A stretch of DNA of 64,000 bases, from assembly GCF_030867145.1 (NCBI RefSeq), contig NC_134441.1, positions 248,001 to 312,000 of the forward strand. The letters are read 5' to 3'. Below, piece by piece: positions 42,901 to 54,900 of the stretch. The notes under the pieces are model-generated. The model searched no databases and had not been told where the DNA came from. It was given only the letters and a program-made list of their open reading frames with translations. Each line of letters starts with the position of its first letter. Positions within the stretch are counted from its first letter, which is position 1. Origin of the DNA: Opisthocomus hoazin (Eukaryota > Chordata > Aves > Opisthocomiformes > Opisthocomidae). Position numbers and translations under genes: made by a program.

Positions 42901-45900
42901 GCAACACTGCCCTAGAACCTCTGTACTTCACCCCAAGAGAAACAATTCTTAACAGGAGTCTTCGTGCATTTGCCCTGTGACTGCCAAGGTGAAAATATGA
43001 AAACCCGAGCAACACCAGAGGTCCCCTGTGGGATTTCTGGAAGAACAGGGACATATTGTGAGCAGCCCAGACACTCTGAATATGGACTTGATCACTGTGC
43101 AGCAGCACAGGCCTCAAGGCCATCGAGAGGCCGGCTGTGGATAAACAGATGCCCCAAGGCCAGCTGCGGGTAAACAGACGTTCTATGAATAGTAACCAAT
43201 CATAGTCAAGTTCTGCCTATATAATCCGGGTGTTCTATTAATAGACGCTCTATGAATAGTGACCAGTCACAACCGAGTGCTGTACCGAGTGCTGTCCATA
43301 TAATAAAGATTCTCTGCTAATAAAGGTGACTGTTATGGATCATATTGGTCGAGTCCTCGTTCCCACCGCAACAGTCCCCCACCACCTTACCCCACTTGTC
43401 GGGCAGTTCCTTCTATAGTGGCCTGGTTTTCCGTAGTAACGGCAAGGGAACGATGATGGAGGTGGACCCACGGGTCTTTTCATGTAACTGGAGATTTTTG
43501 GGGAAAAAAAGAAAAAGGTATGCTATGTCTCTCTTGCTAAAACAAACATCTCTACAACCTTTCCATAATCTCCAAAGAAAAGATTTGGCATTCTCAACAC
43601 TTACTTGATGGGATCGTACTCCTGGCAAGACTGCACCATCATGGCCTTTATTTTATCCTCTTCGGAAGCATTGGCCGCAGCCAGGTTGGCAGTCTGTTGA
43701 GCAGACAGTTATTGGCACACACACTGGAAACACATTTCAGCCCACACAGCAAAGACAACATCACTCATCCCATCCTGCAAAGAACAGCACAGCGCTAGGT
43801 GGGGGGCATGAAGACAGCTGCTTCTACAAAAGAGAGTTGTCCTGGAGATGTTCTGGGGAGTCCTCACGCCACAGCATGGTCTTTGTGTACCTGTCAGTCT
43901 ACTTGACAGGAGCATTCTTGGGCACTCCAGTCCTTAGGCTCTGTTCGGGCCTTACAGAAGGACTTGTGTAACCAATCCAATTCTATTCCGAGTGGACTGA
44001 ACCTGTGTGTAGAAAAACCTGTAGTATTCAGTGTTTTTAAACCGGTTTTTAAGCCCCAGACTATTTGAAGGAGAAGACATCCACTGCACATTTCACTGAG
44101 AAAGACGTATGCAAGTATCCTTATTTCCATTTTACGGCATTGAAAGGACACCCAGCTGAAGAGTCGGGGCAGTTGTTTCTGCTTGATGAAATTCAGCTTC
44201 AGACACGGAAGCATTAAAAACAATCAAGTTTTTTAAAGTCACTCAGCAAGACAAAAGATTCTTTTCAGTAGAAATTTGACCAAGCTCCCCCCCTGCTAAC
44301 TTCTTGAACTACTGTAAGAAAAACCTGCACTTTCTTCCAGTTGATTGTGCCCTTTTAATATACAAATTGTAATAGAGCCTTATGCAGAACTAGATCTTCA
44401 AATCAGTGAAGCCAGCTGATTTGTTTTAAAGTCCTCTTTGTTCAAATATCTGAAGGGTGGGTGTCAGGAGGATGGGGCCAAGCTCTTTTCAGTGGTGCCC
44501 AGTGACAGGACAAGGGGCAATGGGCACAAACTGAGGCACAGGAAGTTCCGTCTGAACACGAGGAAGAACTTCTTCCCTCCGAGGGTGACGGAGCCCTGGA
44601 ACAGGCTGCCCAGGGAGGTTGTGGAGTCTCCTTCTCTGGAGATATTCAAGACCCGCCTGGACAAGATCCTGTGCAGCCTTCTCTGGGTGACCCTGCTTCG
44701 GCAGGAGGGTTGGACTAGATGACCCACAGAGGTCCCTTCCAACCCCTACTATTCTGTGATTCTGTGATTCCAGATACAAGCAGGCTCTAAGGGAGCGACT
44801 GTAAATGGTCTGGACCTTCAAGCACCTATCACTGAGATCAGTCACTCGTGGGTTTGGTTTTATACACGTTCATTCAGAAAAGTGCCCACTCGTTTCAGCG
44901 TTGTATTAAATGGTTGTTTCATACACACAATTTTTTCTGAACAGTAACATAATCCAGACCAACATCTTTGAAATCATTTCCATGAACTCTTACAGAAAAC
45001 TTTATGGATACCTGACTAATTTGTTGGAACCCAAAGAGTTTCCAGAAGACATCCAAAACCCACAAAATATTTCTAGGAATAGACCACAATTCAAGTATGC
45101 CCTTTAATACACAGTAATAATAAACCAGAAAACTTTTGACTGTAACACACTGCCTCCACGCTAAGCCGGTCTGCACTGAAGAGGTCAAGTACGTAACAGT
45201 TTTGAGCTGCTTTATCTTATGTTCCTGCACTTTTTGGAAATATTTGCATTTTCCAGAAAGCTGAAATGTGTACACCACTTGGGCAGTGTTTCACATTTTA
45301 GAGCCAAACTTCACAGGAGTTTACAGAACCACAGACAGGTTTCGCGACAGCGCTGTTGTCTGTGTTACAGAAACGCCTCTGTTTTGGTTCTTGCAAACCC
45401 CACCGAAATGTCCACAACTTACAGGAATTGAATTCTTCGCTGAGAATTGTGGTAGTTTCCAATGCAAAATAATGAAAAGTGTTAGAAACGGTAAACGGCA
45501 TCTGAGGTTCTTCTTCTTTGTGTCTTGAAGATGAGTAATAGTGCCACATCACGTTGAGTCTGACAAGGTGCTCACCTTCTACCTTCCCAAAGTGGGAGCT
45601 TCTCTTTAAAGGACAGTGTCAAAAGATACTCATATTTTAAGATTCAAATAAATATTTTAAACTATTATAAATGAAAGTAATGTTGTGTTCAGATTGAAAC
45701 AGTGATCCAGCTATAGATCACAGTATAAGATTTAAAAATATGAAGGAAACTCTTTTGATTTTTAAGGATTTGACAAGAATATATATGTACCTTAATAAGC
45801 TGGGCCAGAGGAAGAGATGCAGAAGAGTCATCAACCTGTTCACAAAAAATGAAACACATTTTGAAGTTCTACAACCAAAACACAACAATAGTTAACCTCT

Positions 45901-48900
45901 GCTGTAGTCTGAAAGTCTGCACTATATCCTCTGAGCGTCACTGAAAGAGGCATTTCCAACTTGGTGTGATTTGTACTTGTTCCAAACAAAGTCCAAACCT
46001 TTGACAGCCTGAGAGTGCCGATGTGATGAAGGAGAAGAAACTAAAACAACCAAAGCCACTTGAGATCTACTCATTCCTCCAGAATATCTCGGAGAGAGAC
46101 CCTTGCCAAATGCTCAACACTGCTTAAAAGTCAAAGGAGTAAGGCAGCTGTCAATATTCAGCTAAAAGGGATTTTAAAAAAATTAAGTTTATTTGAGAAG
46201 GAAGCGTCACTTCAGGAAACTTTTTTTCAGTGTAGTTTTTAAATGAATCGGTTAATGTCTCATCATTCATAAATGCACAAGGTTAGGCTTCTAAGCACAC
46301 AGTAGCTGCCTGTCAAAACAAAGTCCAGGCATATCAGCCCTGAGACATGAACGCTGCCCCTCCTGCCAGTAAGTGTAAAAATGCCAAACTCACCGTACCC
46401 CACAAAACCCCAATAAAAGCACCAATCCGAAACATTAGCCATAAAAGTAACCCACCACTTTGTCTAGAAAAAACCAAACTGCTCGAAGTGTTGAAATAAA
46501 TGTGTTTCCCATGACAGAGTAGCCTATAAAAACTGAGAAAACTGATTTCCTGTATTTTATTAGACCACGGGCCATACTGCCCAAATTGGTTTGGAAAGTG
46601 TGAGAATTTAATCTTATTCTCCTTGCTGTCAGACCAAAACCAGTTTTTAATGATGATGAAAGCATGGATTCAGAGCACAATCCTGGAATTTTTCTCTCCA
46701 TTGCAACCACACTCCTCTCTCCCAGATACCTACTGGAGCAGCTGCAGGAATGAAGTCCTCAGGCCGCTTGAGGGCTGCGGTGTTTATTGAGAACTAACAT
46801 CAAAGTGCAGTTTTTCCAAGGGTAACACTTATCTGGTTGTTTTTCCAGGATATTGAATTCCATTATGCCACCAGCAGCAGTACAGCTTACACTGGTAAAA
46901 CGATGCCAGAAAGACACTCAAATCACATGCAGAACGGCAAAAAGAGACCGTCTTTCCATCTCAAGACTGACCAGAGGATTCGACTTCCCTTCTCTTCAGA
47001 ACATTTTGTACCTAGTTCTGTTAAAAAGGAAGCCGGATCGTGTATTTTGAAGCTTCACGCTCCACATGACACTGCTTTTTACATGTGGAAAGACAGGCCT
47101 ATGTTCTCTCACGGAAGCACAACCATTATAATTCTGTGGTTTTTCAGAAGCAAACAAGAAATTAGGAAAGCTCTCTGTTGGAGTCTAGCATTGAACAGTC
47201 TCCTCTTGACCAGTAATTGAAACACAGCTGTTCATAAACTATTACCTAGTTTGCGTTTTTTGCCAGGAAGCAGTTGTTATGTGGCCTGCAGGATATGGTC
47301 TAATTTCTTAAAGGAGGTAATAGCACTCCTTTCTACTAAACAGTTCTCAAAATCAGAAAATAGGTAACTTGGGTACTATTTACTGTGTTTGTCCAACAGC
47401 CATCTTCCAATGATCCCACAATCTTGTGCCTTTTTTCCCTTGAAATTTCTACTATAGTATTTCCTGCCAGTTCCTCCAATCAGTCAAGTAGAAAAAACAT
47501 CTCTGCGAAAGCTGTATACAACCTTAAGAAAATACTGCAGAAGAATTTGAAAAAAACCCCAAACACCCAAAATCAACAGTCAATATATTAACTCCCATTT
47601 CCAACAGAAGGCTAAAAAGGAACTGACATAAAGCGAGTGGGAAGGGGCACAGAAAATAGGAGGAAAAGGCTAACCTCACTGCTGGAGGGCTACATTTAGA
47701 TTACAGTGCTTTCCTAAAACCTGATAGCCTGACTGCACTCAAACTTCAGCCAGGAAGGATCACCGTTGTGCTTGACAAGCGCTCAGACAATGGCCAGGAC
47801 TCTCTGCATTTCTGCAGCCTCTGAGGACAAATACCACCTCGAGATCCTCGCAGTCTGAAATAGGAACACTAAATCAACAAGTATCCACTTCCTCGCTCTG
47901 GCTGTAGTAACAGTGGGACAGCAGCGCACATTTGGAAGTGTAGAATGATAGCTAACAGAAGAGCAAGACAAGGAAGAAATGTTCAAAGTATAAGTTCTTG
48001 TGCATGCTCTTCTAAAAAACATCGTAACTCCTTTTAATTTTGCTGCTTTACTGTTCTACAGTAATTGACAAGCTGTCCAGTGACTTCTTCCTACCACACT
48101 AAGATGCAGGTTCTCCTTGGAAATGTGTACAGAAATATGTGTATTAAAAACAAACAAACAAACAAAAACCCCAAACCCCACACTTTAGACTAAGACCTGA
48201 GCTAACTTTAAGAATAAAGCTAGTTGTGTCTCCAGCACTAGCAGCACCTGAGGCTGCAGCGCTTTTACAGTGCAAGAGGGAGAGGGGACTTGTAAAGAGA
48301 GACGCACGGCTTGCACCTTGGCTTGACAACCCAAATCAGGGACAGTCAGAGCGAACAAGAAGGGCATGGTTTTGCTTTGTCCTTCACTACCTTTCATTAG
48401 TTCTATCTCACACTAAGTCTTCTCTCCCGCTCCAGGATTGTTTGGTTGTTTTTTTGTTGTTTTTTTCTGAGACGTCTCTGTTAGCTTATGGGAAAATGCT
48501 CCTTCGAAAGGTAATACGGACATGCCAGGGAACACGCGAGGCTAAAAGAATGTGAACTTTATTTATGAGCTTGGGACTTGTCTTTATAGGCATGGCAGTA
48601 AACAAAGAGAAAAATACTGTTTTCAAGAAATAAAACCCCATCTGAATTATATCAAATACCATAAACGTGGTTTATGTAAATGCATGAAATTAACTACGAG
48701 GGCCAGTTCAACTTACTCAAAGTCACAATAGAGAGGCACTGATGTCCAAAAAGGAATTTGAACCCACCAGTGGTAGAATTGCAGAAGTCAGGTTTAGACT
48801 TGGTGTTTTTAGACCTACATACAAAAAGTTTTCCATATGAAGTTGATTGCATACCATTGCAAGGAAATCAGAGGCTGTATTCTTCAGAGAACATAGACCC

Positions 48901-51900
48901 AGAGTTCATGAGTTTCTGATTTAAATTATCCTAACAGCTAATCAAGTGATCAGATCCAGTGATCCAGGGTTAGTGTAATGCCTCACATGATTCTAGTGAA
49001 GAAAAAGCAGTCATACTTCAAATAAAGATGAAAAATACAAATCACCACATAGTAAGTTTTTTACCATAAGGGCTGTTTTGACATGCATAGTTACACATAG
49101 TCGTCGAGCCAAATGGCAAATCAAGGTCTAGACCATTACCAGTTCGATATTTCCTTGTGTTACTTGTTTCTATTTCAGCAGCAGAACGACAGTGCTTTGA
49201 AACCTGAAGAGCAATGCTGCCCCTTTTCCAAATATATCTTCAAAGCGGTGGCATACTAAAGAAAGGCTGAACCTTTGGGAAATTAAAGCAGCGTCCAACC
49301 CTGAAGTCACCCACACCCAAAAACGGACAGCAGGCAGAAGTTAGGAAAAAGGACAGGGCTCTTACCCACAAAAGCACCAGGCTCTAACCTGCTGCCAGAA
49401 TTTGTACATTCTGCTTTATATGCTTTCATTTGCAGGCAAACTGTGAAACTAAACTGCTTCATCAGATAAAGTGGAAAGATTAGATGCAGAACGTGATAAT
49501 CCCATTTACATTCACGCCAATCTATGAAAGACATTGATGTACTCAGCGGGGCCCAAACAATATCATTTCAATTACACAGGCTTAAGAACAAATACCCACT
49601 TTTTAAGGACGTGAAAAGAAATCATTTAGCTGCAAGAACTGGCCTCAAAACATATCAGGTAAGTTGGGGTTTGTATTTGTTTGAACCCCCAAGGTAGAAG
49701 TAAGAAACAGGACACCAGGTTTAACAATAATGGATTCTCCATGGTTTTTGATAACATTGTCAAAAAACATTAGGCAAAAAAAAAGTATTTAAAAACAAAA
49801 GCTAAGTGATACAACATGAAAATGGAAAAAAATACACTCCAAACAATTCTTCTTGCAAGAAACAAAAAGCACACAACAAGCTATGCAAGCGTTCATTTAA
49901 CCAGCTACAGACAGACAGGTGTAGAACATGGCACCACGCTCAGCTGTGCAAACCTCGAACCTATGTGATCTAAAAATGATCCTGCATTATCTGTGCAACA
50001 CAAAATCATACAGGAAGTATTCCAGCATATTCAATATGAAATACAATGCATCAGTAGGCACAAATACCAATATTCACATTAGAACTGTGCCAGTGATGGC
50101 ATTCCTCAGCTTTTACTATGCTGAATCGAATACAGTGCATTTACAGCATATACCATGTTTTAAGGCAATGTGTGGAAAATTAGCACAAGGCTACACCGTT
50201 TAGAATTAAATGCAGTTTTACAGAAAAAAAGTGTGAGATTGGTTTTTTACGTACTGCTTTTGATGTTCCACTCCCTGGCTCAGTTTGACTTCTGGAAGAA
50301 GAAATAAAGGTGATCAGAAGTTAAAATAAAGCACTTGTACCCAGCTTAAAGCAGTGAAAGCAGATTACAGAACCTGAAAACCAAAACAATGTGTTCTGAT
50401 AGTCTAGTGAATGTCGAAATGTATTTGTATCCAGAAACTGGTCTCTCTTGGGACATGCAGCGCAACTAAAACAAAACCCCTAAGTCACATGTCTACTTCA
50501 TCACAAATTACTCTAAGAGTTCTAAACTTCTTGTTTGCACGGGTCACCAGCTGGCAAGCCTTGGTCTTTCCTCTATAGGCTCGTGTGCAAAAATACCCAG
50601 ATTTGGGGCGTAAGAACACTTGCCATATCCCACCCCCCTCCCCCAAATGCAAGAACTAGTCAAACACTGAGAATCAGACTCTTTGGAGGATGGAGCAGAT
50701 GGTAAGTTTACACTACAATGCAAATGCCTCTCTCTCTCTACTACAAAAGCAGTAAAAGCAAACACAGAGAATAAGGAATCTCTCCACACAGAGGAAACGG
50801 GATCTACAGCTTGGGTCTCAGAACAATCAAGCCCAAGAACAAACCCAACAGCATCATCTTAAAAGTTACCATTGTTGGAGTTTGAACCCCATGTCCCAGC
50901 AGGCCTAAAAATGTCTGTCTGCTTTGGTGGACACAGGTTAAAATCCACCTCATTCCACCAAAACCTAACAGCAGCTTTAGCAGGAGAGGTACAACCTGAA
51001 CGCCTCTGTGAACTGACGTCCATAAACCAAGTTAACACCCTGAAACCCCTAACCGAGCAGGCAATGCTTTACAGATACCTACGCAGCATGTGTTTTGCTG
51101 GTAGCTCTGAGTCCTCTGGCAGGGATTCTTCTGACAATAACTGATGAGTTCTTCGGAATCAGGGCATTATCGTCAGTGTATTCTGAAAAAAACATGAATT
51201 CAGAAAAAAAACCTTTGTGAATTCATAGGAATGTATATTCGTATGTAATTACATAGCACTTCAGAGAATACCTTTACAGCTATGAAAGCAACATTTTATA
51301 TGTAACATCACGCTTTTGTTGTCTCAAACACACTAACAGTACATTTCAAGTAATCTTTGGGTTTGATCATCAAACACAAGCAGCAAAATCTTTTTCTTTT
51401 TTTTAAAAGTAGTTTCAATGCCAACAACAAAAGGGTCTCAGAGGTCACAAAAAGAGAGTCTGCTAATGCATGAAGTTCTTTCCTGATGGAGATTCAGTTG
51501 CTTTTGCTTCTGGTAGGCTACAAAACCAGTAGATCTTTGGAGAAAAACAAGGTCTCCCCTGCAGAAACCAGATTGTAACATCTGACTGGCTTGCCCTGCA
51601 ACAAAACAGGCGCTTGGCTAAAGCATGAAGCTCTGTGCCATTGCCTTCCAAGGTGTTCACTAAAAGTGATTTCCTTCTGCTGCCAGTGCTCAGGACTGAC
51701 AGAACAGAGAGGAGAGCCTGCCAACTCTGCTTCTGCGAGCTTAATCCGTCAACAGCCACACTTATCAGCTGGGCAGTGCTTCACATTTCAACGGAAACTG
51801 TTGGGGTTTAACGCAGCAGCCAGCAACGAGGTCCCGACAGCCGCTCGCTCACTCCTCCCCTTCCCCCCCAGTGTGATGGGGAGCAGAAATGGACAGAAGG

Positions 51901-54900
51901 GGAAACTCAGGGGCTGAGATAAAGACAGTTTAATAAGACAACAAAGGAAATACTACAGCTACTACTGCTACTGAATATGCAAAACAAACTCTATACAATA
52001 CAATGTTCCCACCACCTAATGACCGATTCCCAGCCAGTTCCCCAGCAGCGATCACAGAACCTGGAACTTGCAGATTTCATGAATTTTGCAAAATTCCTGC
52101 TGAAGACCAAACTCCTGCAAAAGTTCGAACTCCCAGACAGGAGAGGATGCCAACTCATAGAAAAGCGAATTAAAGAAAAAGGATGCCTACCCCCCTGCTA
52201 GCCACCCTTACAAATTGAGCGTGCCATCCCTGGCATGGAATATTTCCGCTGCCCAGCTTGGGCTGGCTGTGCTCCCTCCCAGCTCCTGCGCACCTGCTTG
52301 TCAGCTGAGCATGGGAGACTGGAAAAGTCCCTGACTTCATAGCAATGACTGAAAACATCCGCATTGTCAGCACTGTTCTCCTACTAAATCCAAAGCACAG
52401 CAGCTACTGGGAGGAAGATTAACTCTATCCAAGCTAAAACCAGGACAGTAATGAAACTGCAGTGCTAGGATTTGAATCACAGAGGCTTTTTTTTGTTGGG
52501 GCTTTTTTCAGCTTGCTTTCACAAGGAAGGCAGAATTGGCTCAAAGTAAAGCTGTCTCTCCCCTCTTAAGCTAATCGTCTAGTTTGAATTAACCAAAGGG
52601 ATGTGAATTCTTTCGATTCACTTTTCGCAGAGCAGAGACACTCAAACTAAATCACTTACAAAGACAGGCTTTAACAGCCTTTCGAAAACAGAGTGTGCCT
52701 GAAGCTCTCCATGCTTTGCCTTGGCTTTCACCACGCTAGTCTTCTGCAGAGGAGGGAAGCCTTGTGACCTTTTATATAAAGCCCAAACAAAAAAAAACAC
52801 TACCTGTGACACTTCGACTGAATAAGCTTAAAATGCAAAGGCCTCTCCACGAGAACAGTGTTTATCTTGTTCTTACACAAGCTGGATAAGATTAAATCTT
52901 CTAAAGCACTGTCAGCAGCCATTCCCTGTAATCTGCCGACGGTCTTCAATATCAAAAGCCCTTACCCTGACAGACGAATCGGAACGATACTCTGAAAACC
53001 AAAGATGATGTATGTCTAGTCAAGCTCCGTCAGGGTGGTTTTACTCAGTGATCACACACAGAACAGGAATATTTCACAATTTACACTCCATTTTTCAGCA
53101 TATTATTCCTACAGGCAGGAACCTCTCTCAGACCAAAACATACCTATCAGAAGACAGTATTTCAACAACGAAATGAAAATTTTACTTCTATTTCCAAATG
53201 ATGGAATCCTTCTTCAGAAAACTGGGAAATCTTTGAGACAAAACTAATTTCTGATCTTAACCCCTACGGAGCCGAACAGCAAGCTTCCTCGGGACTTTGG
53301 AGCAGTTTCAAATCATAGGAGAAAGGACTACTAATGACAAAAACAGAAGCTTTTACAGAAGTGCTAGCCTGAAGCCAACAGCTGGAGCTCTTCTCAAAAG
53401 GAAAATCTCACCACCACACAGCCACTGTCAAGAAAGGCCTGCCCTGGGGCTGTGTGATGGAGCAGGAGCTCAAACAGCTGTCGGGCCCAGACAAACCACT
53501 GCCAGGAGATCGTGCCAGCTGCAGTTCTCAAAGCCCAAAGCAGCTGCTTCTACCTGCTGAACGGAGTCACACAGAGCACTCCTTTTGGTCCACACCACAA
53601 ACCACTGGACTGAGATTCCAGAGACGGAGGATAAGCAACAGCGGCTCCACAAAAAGACAGGAGTTTGCTGTGCCTGTGCCGGACTGAGGATGGTGGTTGT
53701 TCTGCGGATGACTACAAAGGGTAGCACCTCTCCGAGAAAGAGACTGAATATATGAGGATAGCTGGATATGACTAAATATTTTAAAGCACTGTCAGCAGCC
53801 ATTCCTTGTAATCTGCCTACTGGCATCTCCCAGCAGGAACCTGTTCCCCGAGGGCAGCAGCATCCCCTGGCAGAGACTTGGCAACTCCCAGGACCTACAA
53901 AGTAGCGTCCCTCGGCCTCACCACACACCTCAACCTCTGCAAAGTGAGCAGTGACCTCCTGCGCAACAAGGCGACTTTTCACACGTGTCCAAGCAGAGCT
54001 CCAACAGAAATACTCAGCAAGCTGGAGGTAACAACATGGGTGATTCCTACTCCCTTTGAGCACAAAACTTGTTTTACTGCCAGTGACGGACAGTGAGTGG
54101 CTACTGGGCTTTTCTCAATCTGACCTGAGATTAAAACTAAGGATTCAATTCAGCAAGCTTGCAAAAGCAAAGGAAGATTTGGATGTTATAGTAAAGTCAG
54201 GAGCAGAAGAGACAGAACAGTCAGGAAAGAAGTATTTCAAGGAACGAGTGGAGGCAGGCAAGTTAACAGCTACTTTGACTGCTGCCTCATGATGACTTAG
54301 AAAGCTTAAATTAACAACTGCATTAGTATCCACAACCTTCTTCCTGCAAAAAAGTACAAACAACTCAAGCCACGCTCTGAAATTTATACTGCTTCACATT
54401 TAATGCACCACTTAAAAATTCCATTTTTCAATTCACCTATAATTCTAAAAATCTGCTAGTTTTAATAATTTGGGTCATATATACGGTATAAACAGGTTAC
54501 TGAAAAAAGTTCCTACTTTCTTTTATGGCCTGCTTTAATCCACCATTTTGATGCTGACAGCATTGCAAAGGCATCTCTCTGAGCACTGTCTAGAGAAGTA
54601 TTTTCACTCCGATAAAGGACAGAAGCTCAGCAGAAGTCATCAGAAGGCAAGCCTACATGCGAAACGACAAAGAAAAGCCTTTATTAGGCTTGGATGTCTT
54701 GCTCACCAGCTGTTACGTGACTGGGGAAGCGATCTGCAGAGTAAGAGATCAAAATGACTGCTGACATGCCAGACTGCCTCGACCAGAAAACAGGGTACTT
54801 CCCAAGAACACATTTTCTCCCTGCTGCTTAAAAATATGCTTTCTCCTCATCTCATTTTTCAACTCTGTTCTAATCAGCACCACTTGCACACTTTGTGACA

